From the NCBI RefSeq assembly GCF_003712105.1, contig NZ_RHLG01000004.1, positions 1 to 64,000 of the forward strand: a DNA stretch of 64,000 nt, given 5' to 3'. The position numbers and the translations under genes were made by a program. The notes beneath the pieces are model-generated. The model saw only the letters and a program-made list of their open reading frames with translations, was not told the origin of the DNA and ran no database searches. Shown here one piece after another: positions 48,052 to 55,014 of the stretch (within the stretch, counting starts at the first letter, position 1; each line of letters begins with the position of its first letter). Origin of the DNA: Winogradskyella sp. Lineage in GTDB: Bacteria > Bacteroidota > Bacteroidia > Flavobacteriales > Flavobacteriaceae.

Positions 48052-49326
48052 ATGGCAGTAGATTTACTACTAGGTTTACAATGGGGTGATGAAGGCAAAG
48101 GAAAAATTGTCGATGTATTAACCTCAAAATACGATATTATTGCACGTTTTCAAGGCGGTCCAAATGCTGGACATACATTAGTATTTAATGGCAGAAAACA
48201 TGTGCTTCATACAATTCCATCTGGTATTTTTCATGATGACACAATTAATCTTGTTGGTAATGGTGTCGTAATTGACCCCGTAATTTTTAAAAAGGAATTA
48301 GATAAGCTTGATGAGCAAGATGTAGATTACAAAAAATCATTGCTTATCTCTAGAAAAGCACACATCATATTACCTACGCATCGTTTACTAGATGCTGCAA
48401 GTGAAACTGCAAAAGGGAAAGCAAAAATTGGTTCAACGCTAAAAGGAATTGGCCCAACGTACATGGATAAAACAGGCCGTAATGGTATCCGTGTTGGTGA
48501 TATTGAGTTAGCCGATTGGAAAACTAAATATAGAGCATTAGCCAACAAGCATCAAGCGATGATTGATTTCTATAATGTAGATATTCAATACGATTTAGAG
48601 GAATTAGAAGCAGAATTTTTTGAGGCTATTGAAACTTTAAAATCACTTCAGTTTATTGACTCTGAAGAATATGTACATCAAGCACAAAAAGCAGGTAAGT
48701 CTATTTTAGCAGAAGGTGCTCAAGGATCTTTACTAGATATAGATTTTGGCACGTATCCTTACGTAACCTCATCTAATACAACAGCAGCAGGTGCGTGTAC
48801 TGGATTAGGTGTTGCACCAAATAGTATTGGTAAAGTGTATGGTATTTTTAAAGCCTATACAACCCGTGTTGGTTCTGGACCATTCCCAACAGAATTATTT
48901 GATGCAGATGGCGAAACTATGGGACGTGTTGGTCATGAGTTTGGCGCCACTACTGGTCGTCCACGACGTTGCGGATGGTTAGATTTAGTAGCATTGCGCT
49001 ATGCATGTCAAGTTAATGGTGTTACAGAACTGATTATGATGAAAGGCGATGTACTTTCCGGATTTAAAACCCTTAAAGTATGTACATCTTACAAATATAA
49101 AGGTGAAGACATATCACATTTACCATACAATATTGAAGAACAAAATGTAACACCTGTTTATACTGAATTAAAAGGTTGGGACGCAGATTTAACTGGCATG
49201 ACTGAGGCGTCTCAATTACCAGCAGCGCTTAATGATTACGTTACATTTTTAGAGGATCAGCTAAACATACCTATCACTGTGGTATCTGTTGGCCCTGATA
49301 GAAAACAGACTATAGTGAGATCATAG
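48052..49326 (+). CDS. purA: Adenylosuccinate synthetase
   Basis: 424 residues. 'LLLGLQWGDEGKGKIVDVLTSKYDIIARFQGGPNAGHTLVFNGRKHVLHTIPSGI' at the N-terminus contains the GTP-binding loop, and 'GIGPTYMDKTGRNGIRVGD', 'EGAQGSLLDIDFGTYPYVTSSNTTAAGACTGLG' and 'ATTGRPRRCGWLDLVALRYA' are all canonical. It makes adenylosuccinate from IMP and aspartate in AMP synthesis. It starts nine bases after the Fur-family gene. Confidence 0.98.
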   Translation: MAVDLLLGLQWGDEGKGKIVDVLTSKYDIIARFQGGPNAGHTLVFNGRKHVLHTIPSGIFHDDTINLVGNGVVIDPVIFKKELDKLDEQDVDYKKSLLISRKAHIILPTHRLLDAASETAKGKAKIGSTLKGIGPTYMDKTGRNGIRVGDIELADWKTKYRALANKHQAMIDFYNVDIQYDLEELEAEFFEAIETLKSLQFIDSEEYVHQAQKAGKSILAEGAQGSLLDIDFGTYPYVTSSNTTAAGACTGLGVAPNSIGKVYGIFKAYTTRVGSGPFPTELFDADGETMGRVGHEFGATTGRPRRCGWLDLVALRYACQVNGVTELIMMKGDVLSGFKTLKVCTSYKYKGEDISHLPYNIEEQNVTPVYTELKGWDADLTGMTEASQLPAALNDYVTFLEDQLNIPITVVSVGPDRKQTIVRS

Positions 49327-49410
49327 TTTGTAGAATTTTTTATACAAAAATGTAAAAAAATTATCTTTTTTAAGATGTAAGTTTTACCTTACTTCCATTA
49401 AATATATGTG

Positions 49411-50541
49411 ATGGAAGCCCTGAATCTCAATATTTTTAATACCCTCATATTAGTTGGTGTAATTCACGGGATTATTTTTGGTGTAGTAATTCTAGTTAAT
49501 GAAAAATTTAAAAGCAGAACAAATTTCTATCTCGCTTTAACCGTATTTTCATTAACACTAAGTAATCTTCAATACTGGTTGAAGGATGTATATATTTATT
49601 TACATTCCGATATAGTACCTTTTTTTCCTTTTGAATTTTTAATGCTACCCTTTTTCTATTTTTTTGTTAAGAGTTATCTTAACAAGACTACCAATAGATT
49701 TGAAATAATAGCATTACTCTCGTTTTTCCCTTTATTTATAATTTACCAATACATTTTTAATGAAAACATCTTTAGTACTAAAACGATAGCGTCAACTAAT
49801 TTAATAGTAGAGTATTTATCAATTATCTACTCAATTTTCTCAATTATAATGACCTACAAAATCATATTAACTTACGAGAAAACGAACACTGAAGACATAC
49901 CCATAGCAACAAAATGGTTAAAACAACTTTTAATTGCGGGCTTGTTTTTATGTTTAATATGGTTTTTATCTTTTAACTTAATTGATGCCTTATTCTCCAG
50001 TGGTTATTACAGGTTCTATCCTTTATGGATTGGTATTTCAATATTAATCTATTGGATTGGCTACACTTCAATTTTACAAAAGGACATTTTAAGTCAGAGA
50101 CAGCTAATACGATTAAAAAACAATGGCAGTAATATTCAAGATAAGTTTAACTCTAACAACACTAATGCTATTCATCAAAAAAGTAAAGCATTAAAAAAAC
50201 CTGAATCTTTTTTAAAATTTGAGAATGTTATTATTAATAAGCAACTCTATTTAAATCCTGACTTAAAATTGATAGATATTGCTGATATATTAAATATAAG
50301 TCGTGGCTATCTCTCACAGTTAATTAGTAAAGAATCTGACTTAAATTTCAATGACTATATTAATAGTCTTAGGGTAAATGCCGCTAAAGATATGCTATCA
50401 AATAAAGATTATGACAATTATACTATAGTAGCCATTGGCTTAGAGTCTGGCTTTAAATCTAAATCAAGTTTTTTTACTGCTTTCAAAAAATTTACGGGTA
50501 CTTCTCCAAGTAATTTTAAAAAAGAAGTCCGAAATATGTAA
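49411..50541 (+). CDS. Membrane-embedded AraC family transcriptional regulator
   Basis: 376 residues from ATG 49411 (a GTG three bases earlier is equally in frame). The first ~230 residues hold seven or so hydrophobic helices ('IFNTLILVGVIHGIIFGVVIL', 'LALTVFSLTLSNLQYWL', 'LLSFFPLFIIYQYIF' and others), a sensor layout found in Bacteroidota AraC proteins. The C-terminal domain (about 275-376) has both HTHs: 'KLIDIADILNISRGYLSQLISKESDLNFNDYI' and 'YTIVAIGLESGFKSKSSFFTAFKKFTGTSPSNFKKEV'. It lies directly upstream of the effector-like lipoprotein gene, whose leader carries large inverted repeats, so it probably controls that gene. Confidence 0.92.
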   Translation: MEALNLNIFNTLILVGVIHGIIFGVVILVNEKFKSRTNFYLALTVFSLTLSNLQYWLKDVYIYLHSDIVPFFPFEFLMLPFFYFFVKSYLNKTTNRFEIIALLSFFPLFIIYQYIFNENIFSTKTIASTNLIVEYLSIIYSIFSIIMTYKIILTYEKTNTEDIPIATKWLKQLLIAGLFLCLIWFLSFNLIDALFSSGYYRFYPLWIGISILIYWIGYTSILQKDILSQRQLIRLKNNGSNIQDKFNSNNTNAIHQKSKALKKPESFLKFENVIINKQLYLNPDLKLIDIADILNISRGYLSQLISKESDLNFNDYINSLRVNAAKDMLSNKDYDNYTIVAIGLESGFKSKSSFFTAFKKFTGTSPSNFKKEVRNM

Positions 50542-50562
50542 GTATCTACATTTTTAAAACTC

Positions 50563-50612
50563 GTAAAATAATTTTACAGATTACTCTTACAGGAAATTTA
50601 AAATCTGTAAAA
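50563..50612 (+). promoter_or_regulatory. Overlapping inverted repeats in the leader of the effector-like gene
   Basis: GTAAAATAATTTTAC (50563-50577) is a 15-base palindrome. Overlapping it, TTTTACAGATT (50572-50582) is perfectly inverted as AATCTGTAAAA (50602-50612), ending at the base before the ATG. The first could be an AraC operator; the second would place the start codon at the foot of a hairpin in the mRNA. Similar GTAA/TTAC units, such as GTAAGTTTTACCTTAC (49377-49392), lie in front of the regulator gene itself. Confidence 0.5.
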
Positions 50613-52211
50613 ATGAAGCACAGCACATTAATTACTCCATTAATACTATGTCTTTTATTTGCTTATAGCTGCCAAGAAGAAGATAACATAAATAGTTTGC
50701 AGCAAACCAAAGAGCATTTTAACACACCTAGTATTGAGGATGCAAAAGCCTTCTTTAATACCACTAACAGGCTATCCAATCAACGTACAACAGTAGCATC
50801 TGTAACTGATTGGGAAAACTCTAAATCCAAACATTACAAAAAAACTGATGAAATTGATGTAGATATTTTATACACACCAATTTATCTAGACACCCAATTT
50901 AATGCCAAAGCTTTTATTGCATCGACAGAAAACGATGGTGTTGTTGATGCAAGAAAACTATATGTTTTATACAAAACAGAAGATATCAGTAATGGTTTAT
51001 CTGCTTATATAGTTGTATTTAAATTAGATGGAACGTTTGATAAAGCCTATAATTATGAGAATGGGATTGAAGTACCTTTTCCGTTATCCAATAACACTAG
51101 TGCTAGAACAGGAAATGTAGATTGTGATGATACTAATGTAAGTAACATGACTGATGAAGAGTATGAGGAATTTTTAGCTAATTGCTATTCACCTCTACCT
51201 GCAGTGACAGTAACTACTACAATTGATACTGGTGATTCTCCTGGTGGTGGTGCACCGTTCAATCCTTTTGACAATTCTAACGGCTGGGTAGATATCATTA
51301 ATATTCCTGCCATAGATGAAGGACCAATTACAGGACCTGGAGCACCACCAAATAATAACCCTCAAGTATTTGTACCAAATACTGTTACTGCCAATGCAAT
51401 ATCTATTAAACTAGCTTTGGAGGTAGATTTTACTTCTCCAGTAGCCCAATGGTTAGAACAGCAAGAAATCGCTAATAACTATGAAGTATTAGAAGCCATT
51501 GCTGCATATTTAAATGCACATCGAGAACGCCCAATTGATCCCGCTTTTGATAATTTTGGTGAACATCAATTCCCGACTATTAATACTGATGCGATAAATA
51601 ATGTAGTAGGTTTTATTGATGGATCTATTAGTGAGGAATTTAATTTTATATTTGACGAACCTGATGACCCAATTTCAGATATGGTGAACTTTCTAGAATG
51701 CTTTGATACTAGTCAACCTGCTACGGTTACAATATATGCTAATGAGCCAAATCCTGGTAGTGGTGACTCTCACGACAGTGGTTTTGTTGGTCATTCGTTT
51801 GTTTCAATATCTCAAGGAGACAGCACTAGTACTTTTGGTTTTTATCCAGTTGAAGATGATATATATCCCATTTTTAATGAACAAAGTGATGCAATAATGG
51901 ACAATGATGGCAATGAACAGTATAGTGCCAATATATCAGTAACTGTAACACCTAGTCAACTACAGGCAATATTGAACGCAGCAATAAACTTTAATCCAAC
52001 ATATCATTTAGACAATTATAATTGTACTGACTTTGCAATAGACATAGGTAACTTATCTGGTTTATCATTACCTGATTGTTATGGTTCTTGGCCAGGTGGT
52101 GGTGGCTCAAACCCGGGAGATCTAGGATTAGAAATTAGAAATTTGAACATAATTAATGGAAACCCAACTACCGCTGGACTTGCACCAGTTTCAGAAAAAG
52201 GATGCTTATAA
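50613..52211 (+). CDS. Secreted effector-like lipoprotein with papain/LRAT-like C-terminal domain
   Basis: 532 residues. The signal ends in a lipobox (AYSC, Cys20). Residues ~21-190 are a soluble N-terminal region without recognisable motifs; a Gly/Pro-rich linker (~200-250) follows. Residues 214-332 form a module that recurs almost unchanged in the gene at 53439. The C-terminal ~160 residues carry 'GFVGHSFVSISQGDSTSTFGFYP' (His394) and 'YNCTDFAIDIGNLSGLSLP' (Cys471, in NCTDF), then 'CYGSWPGGGGSNPGDLG'. His before Cys with an NCxxF motif is the order of circularly permuted papain-like (NlpC/P60-LRAT) hydrolases and acyltransferases. A modular, variable C-terminus and adjacent small genes suggest a polymorphic toxin; a benign amidase or peptidase is the alternative. 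Confidence 0.78.
   Translation: MKHSTLITPLILCLLFAYSCQEEDNINSLQQTKEHFNTPSIEDAKAFFNTTNRLSNQRTTVASVTDWENSKSKHYKKTDEIDVDILYTPIYLDTQFNAKAFIASTENDGVVDARKLYVLYKTEDISNGLSAYIVVFKLDGTFDKAYNYENGIEVPFPLSNNTSARTGNVDCDDTNVSNMTDEEYEEFLANCYSPLPAVTVTTTIDTGDSPGGGAPFNPFDNSNGWVDIINIPAIDEGPITGPGAPPNNNPQVFVPNTVTANAISIKLALEVDFTSPVAQWLEQQEIANNYEVLEAIAAYLNAHRERPIDPAFDNFGEHQFPTINTDAINNVVGFIDGSISEEFNFIFDEPDDPISDMVNFLECFDTSQPATVTIYANEPNPGSGDSHDSGFVGHSFVSISQGDSTSTFGFYPVEDDIYPIFNEQSDAIMDNDGNEQYSANISVTVTPSQLQAILNAAINFNPTYHLDNYNCTDFAIDIGNLSGLSLPDCYGSWPGGGGSNPGDLGLEIRNLNIINGNPTTAGLAPVSEKGCL
51251..51609 (+). repeat. 359-bp direct repeat, copy A
   Basis: Lies inside the effector-like gene and encodes residues 214-332 of the product. 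It matches 53591-53949 at 355 of 359 positions by direct comparison (differences at 51448, 51449, 51470 and 51494); identity ends abruptly on both sides. The sharp 3' boundary falls exactly where the two C-terminal domains diverge. Confidence 0.97.
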
Positions 52212-52222
52212 AAATAAATAAT

Positions 52223-52660
52223 ATGAAAAATAAAATATTTCTTTTGATTGTAGTTCTGGTTAATCTCAATTGTACTGATGAGAAAAAAAATGATTTTAAA
52301 CTCCTAGATGATTTTATAAAAAAGATTGTTTTAACCGAAAGTCATTCAACAATTGACTTAGAAAAATATTTTGATATAAGTAACACTAAATCCATTGAAA
52401 TTTTAGAGTACCAAATAGATTTTTTAAAGTCAGAAATCACCAAGTATAATAATTATAAAATAATTAAACATAGTGATTTAGAAAGTAAAAGATTCGAATC
52501 AAATTTAGAGTATAAAGATTTAGGAAATGTATACTATCTAGTCTGTAATGGGAAAAATATAGCTCCGCTTATTTTAAAAAACGAAAAATTAATTTCCATA
52601 TCCTATGCGTTATATAAAAATGAAAGTAAAAAAGGAAAGCATCCAATTTTATTAAAGTAG
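52223..52660 (+). CDS. Small lipoprotein, candidate immunity or accessory protein
   Basis: 145 residues from ATG 52223; the frame also opens at 52202 inside the preceding gene, but the later ATG gives a clean lipoprotein signal (MKNKIFLLIVVLVNLNC, Cys17). The mature part is Lys/Glu/Ile-rich with a probable helical start ('DFKLLDDFIKKIVL') and a beta-rich end ('YKDLGNVYYLVCNGKNIAPLIL'). No family is recognised. It starts 11 bases after the effector-like gene, so an immunity role at the membrane is plausible but unproven. Base composition is clearly more AT-rich than the housekeeping genes. Confidence 0.72.
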   Translation: MKNKIFLLIVVLVNLNCTDEKKNDFKLLDDFIKKIVLTESHSTIDLEKYFDISNTKSIEILEYQIDFLKSEITKYNNYKIIKHSDLESKRFESNLEYKDLGNVYYLVCNGKNIAPLILKNEKLISISYALYKNESKKGKHPILLK

Positions 52661-52685
52661 AGCATAATTATAAATCTTATTTTTT

Positions 52686-53204
52686 ATGAATGACACAAGA
52701 TTGGAGAAAATCTTAGGAAAAGACATCTCCGATATAAAAGCTCAATTCAATTTTGAATTGAAAGAGAATAATTTCAGTAAGAATGATTTCGCGTTGGTAT
52801 TTCATAGTAATGAAAGCTATATAAATGAGCCTTTTTATAATATGTTTTATAATCATATTTCTATAATTACTAATAAAAAAGATAAAGTGCAATCGATAAC
52901 TATTCATTTTCGTGAAATTATAGATTATTCATTTTTCAACTCATTTATAGAAAATTACGGAGAACCCAATAGTATCCAAGTCATTGAAAATAGAAAACGT
53001 ATTAGTAAAACTACCATTAAGGATGAATTTGGTAGAGCTAGTCAAACATTAACAAAAAATATTTTCGATTTAAGAGAAGGCACTTTTGAGGAAAAACCTC
53101 TTCATATTATTTGGCAAAAAAGTAATTTTCAGATTAAGGTTTTTTTAAGACATGAACAAAATATAAGCGAAATAACGTTTAGTAATACTCTAAATGAAAA
53201 TTAA
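52686..53204 (+). CDS. Hypothetical cytosolic protein in the effector cluster
   Basis: 172 residues, no signal or membrane segment. It looks like an alpha/beta protein with strands such as 'DFALVFHSNES', 'VQSITIHFREIIDYSFFNSFIENYGEPNSIQVIENRKRIS' and 'LHIIWQKSNFQIKVFLRHEQNISEITFS'. The 'NYGEP' plus 'FLRHEQNISEITF' pattern is seen in small flavobacterial immunity-like proteins, but I cannot name a family. It lies 25 bases after the small lipoprotein. Two hand-counted 60-base lines in it have 11 and 13 G+C (a purA line has 21), which hints at foreign origin. Confidence 0.65.
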   Translation: MNDTRLEKILGKDISDIKAQFNFELKENNFSKNDFALVFHSNESYINEPFYNMFYNHISIITNKKDKVQSITIHFREIIDYSFFNSFIENYGEPNSIQVIENRKRISKTTIKDEFGRASQTLTKNIFDLREGTFEEKPLHIIWQKSNFQIKVFLRHEQNISEITFSNTLNEN

Positions 53205-53207
53205 AAC

Positions 53208-53378
53208 ATGGAAAATACATTAGTCGAACCAAATATAGGTCTAATTATATGGCAAATATTAATTATAATTTTAACGGTTTTTATTACCATTATTACATTT
53301 AGGCTATATAAAAAAGTTACAAAATATCTTGATTTAAAGATTGAGTATTTAACTACTAAAATTAAATCAGAACAATAA
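53208..53378 (+). CDS. Small single-helix membrane protein
   Basis: 56 residues starting at ATG 53208, three bases after the preceding stop. A short N-terminus (MENTLVEPNIG) is followed by a hydrophobic helix (about 12-34) and a basic, probably helical tail (LYKKVTKYLDLKIEYLTTKIKSEQ). It resembles short flavobacterial one-helix proteins that accompany export or envelope genes. It lies between the candidate immunity genes and the orphan cassette, so an accessory or immunity role is possible. It falls below usual gene-calling length limits. Confidence 0.6.
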   Translation: MENTLVEPNIGLIIWQILIIILTVFITIITFRLYKKVTKYLDLKIEYLTTKIKSEQ

Positions 53379-53393
53379 TCATTGTTTACTTAA

Positions 53394-53570
53394 ACACTTG
53401 ATATCAATATTTATAATACTCGCAATTATTGTACAGGCATGGGAATACTTAGGGGTAACTTAGCAGGTTTAGATTTGCCAGATTGCTATGGTTCATGGCA
53501 TGGTGGTGGCTCATCTCCGTCAGTTTTAGGTGAATATATAAGAGATTTAGCAGTAAGTAATGAGTACGAC
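53394..53570 (+). pseudogene. Eroded tail of a second papain-like effector domain
   Basis: The frame open from 53394 (after TAA 53391-53393) reads INIYNTRNYCTGMGILRGNLAGLDLPDCYGSWHGGGSSPSVLGEYIRDL. This aligns with the end of the domain at 51.97-52.14 kb (INFNPTYHLDNYNCTDFAIDIGNLSGLSLPDCYGSWPGGGGSNPGDLG). The catalytic NCTDF has become NYCTG, one residue is lost, and everything upstream, including the His motif, is gone. It is the leftover 3' end of an earlier effector gene and it runs in frame into the second module. Confidence 0.7.
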
Positions 53571-54458
53571 ACTTCTACTGAAACAACAAATGCACCGTTC
53601 AATCCTTTTGACAATTCTAACGGCTGGGTAGATATCATTAATATTCCTGCCATAGATGAAGGACCAATTACAGGACCTGGAGCACCACCAAATAATAACC
53701 CTCAAGTATTTGTACCAAATACTGTTACTGCCAATGCAATATCTATTAAACTAGCTTTGGAGGTAGATTTTACTTCTCCAGTAGCCCTGTGGTTAGAACA
53801 GCAAGAAATAGCTAATAACTATGAAGTATTAGATGCCATTGCTGCATATTTAAATGCACATCGAGAACGCCCAATTGATCCCGCTTTTGATAATTTTGGT
53901 GAACATCAATTCCCGACTATTAATACTGATGCGATAAATAATGTAGTAGATTCTATTTATTTTCAAATTAATAATCCAAATGTGTCTTTATTAATAGACC
54001 CTATTATTAACCCTAATGATGTCCCGCAAGAATTACATTTTGATACAATAGAAGAATTACAAGTTTTTGTAGATAGTCTGAATTCAACTAATATGGTATC
54101 AGAAACTACAATTGACCCAACCAACCCTAATAAAGTTATCACGCGTTGTACTTTCCCAGACTGGACCTTTGATTTTAATGTTTATGTGGAGCAAACTTTA
54201 GGGGACGATTATAGTGTTGACGATATTACTTCTAATATTACTGGATTTACTATGTTTGTAGCTTATGAGCAACTTAACTGGACTACTACAACAGTAAACT
54301 CTCAGGCTAATGTTTCCAATGTAGATGTAAATTCTTATGCTGAAGTTACCTTAGTCGTTCAAGGAATCGGAAAAGTTGCTTCATTTGGTATTAATTTTAA
54401 TATATGGTTAAATATGAACGACGGTTCCCAAAATACGGGAAGCATGACAATAGATTAA
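53439..54458 (+). CDS. Orphan effector cassette: shared module with a different C-terminal domain
   Basis: 339 residues from the first in-frame ATG, with no signal peptide or lipobox. Residues 1-51 are the eroded papain-domain tail and a linker. Residues 52-170 are the module shared with the gene at 50613. Residues 171-339 are unrelated to that gene's C-terminus: a beta-rich domain with one Cys-containing segment ('RCTFPDWTFDFNVYVEQTL') and repeated 'VNSQANVSNVDVNSYAEVTLVVQGIGK' strands, matching no family that I know. Without an export signal it is unlikely to act alone. It looks like a silent cassette that could replace the C-terminus of the upstream lipoprotein by recombination through the module. 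The next gene follows by five bases. Confidence 0.75.
   Translation: MGILRGNLAGLDLPDCYGSWHGGGSSPSVLGEYIRDLAVSNEYDTSTETTNAPFNPFDNSNGWVDIINIPAIDEGPITGPGAPPNNNPQVFVPNTVTANAISIKLALEVDFTSPVALWLEQQEIANNYEVLDAIAAYLNAHRERPIDPAFDNFGEHQFPTINTDAINNVVDSIYFQINNPNVSLLIDPIINPNDVPQELHFDTIEELQVFVDSLNSTNMVSETTIDPTNPNKVITRCTFPDWTFDFNVYVEQTLGDDYSVDDITSNITGFTMFVAYEQLNWTTTTVNSQANVSNVDVNSYAEVTLVVQGIGKVASFGINFNIWLNMNDGSQNTGSMTID
53591..53949 (+). repeat. 359-bp direct repeat, copy B
   Basis: Lies 2,340 bp downstream of copy A and in the same reading frame relative to its gene. It matches copy A at 355 of 359 positions. The upstream boundary is where the linker of the orphan cassette begins and the downstream boundary is where its novel C-terminal domain begins. 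Confidence 0.97.
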
Positions 54459-54462
54459 GGCT

Positions 54463-54942
54463 ATGAGAATATTATATTTTACATTTTTTTTTCTAGTAAT
54501 TATTACTATTATATTTGGTTGTTGTGACAAGATAGTTTCTCAGAACACTACAAATTACAGTCAATTAAGGAAAGAGTTTGGTATTAATAATAAAGACTTC
54601 AAAAAAATAAAAGGGAATAACGCTGTAATTAAAGAATTGAAATTATCATTACAGGATTCCTTAACAAAAGTGAAAGCATCTGCTATTTTAAAATCCTTTT
54701 TCCTGGGAGAGTTCTCGGAAGACAAATTATTACCTCATTTAGGATTTAATAGGGTTTTTAAGGGTAAAAATTATAGAAACATTGACCTTAAGGATATTGA
54801 CTCAAGTAAAGCTATATTTATTAATGACATAGAAGAGCTAGAGGAATTTAGGAAGAAGTTTAAAGCTAAACCTAAAGTTAAAGTCAATACAACTACAAAA
54901 GTAGATTCTGCAAAAACTAAAAATAAAGTACCTAAAAAATAA
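54463..54942 (+). CDS. Small lipoprotein, candidate immunity protein for the orphan cassette
   Basis: 159 residues. The signal ends 'IIFGC' (Cys20), so it is lipid-anchored. The mature part is Lys/Asn-rich with 'IKELKLSLQDSLTKVKASAILKSFFLGEFSEDKLLPHLGFNRVF' and a very basic tail (KAKPKVKVNTTTKVDSAKTKNKVPKK). No family is recognised. It starts five bases after the orphan cassette and ends inside a terminator, mirroring the effector plus small lipoprotein arrangement of the first unit. Confidence 0.7.
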   Translation: MRILYFTFFFLVIITIIFGCCDKIVSQNTTNYSQLRKEFGINNKDFKKIKGNNAVIKELKLSLQDSLTKVKASAILKSFFLGEFSEDKLLPHLGFNRVFKGKNYRNIDLKDIDSSKAIFINDIEELEEFRKKFKAKPKVKVNTTTKVDSAKTKNKVPKK

Positions 54943-54960
54943 TGCCTCATCAGAGGCATT
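54941..54960 (+). terminator. Rho-independent terminator closing the effector cluster
   Basis: AATGCCTC (54941-54948) and GAGGCATT (54953-54960) form a perfect 8-bp stem with an ATCA loop followed by ATTTTT. It begins within the stop codon of the last lipoprotein gene. Confidence 0.85.
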
Positions 54961-54990
54961 ATTTTTACAATCAAATTCGTTTTATGTCGT

Positions 54991-54998
54991 TACATTTG
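54991..54998 (+). promoter_or_regulatory. Candidate -7 box for the OstA-like gene (TACATTTG)
   Basis: TACATTTG fits TAnnTTTG and lies 16 bases upstream of the GTG start of the OstA-like gene, just past the previous terminator, so the OstA gene most likely has its own promoter. Confidence 0.5.
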
Positions 54999-55014
54999 TA
55001 GCAAATTAAGATTA

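Noticed and set aside
49363..49376. ATCTT-TTTT-AAGAT hairpin after purA as a terminator.
   Set aside because: The five-base stem is almost all A-T with no T-run after it, so it is too weak to call.
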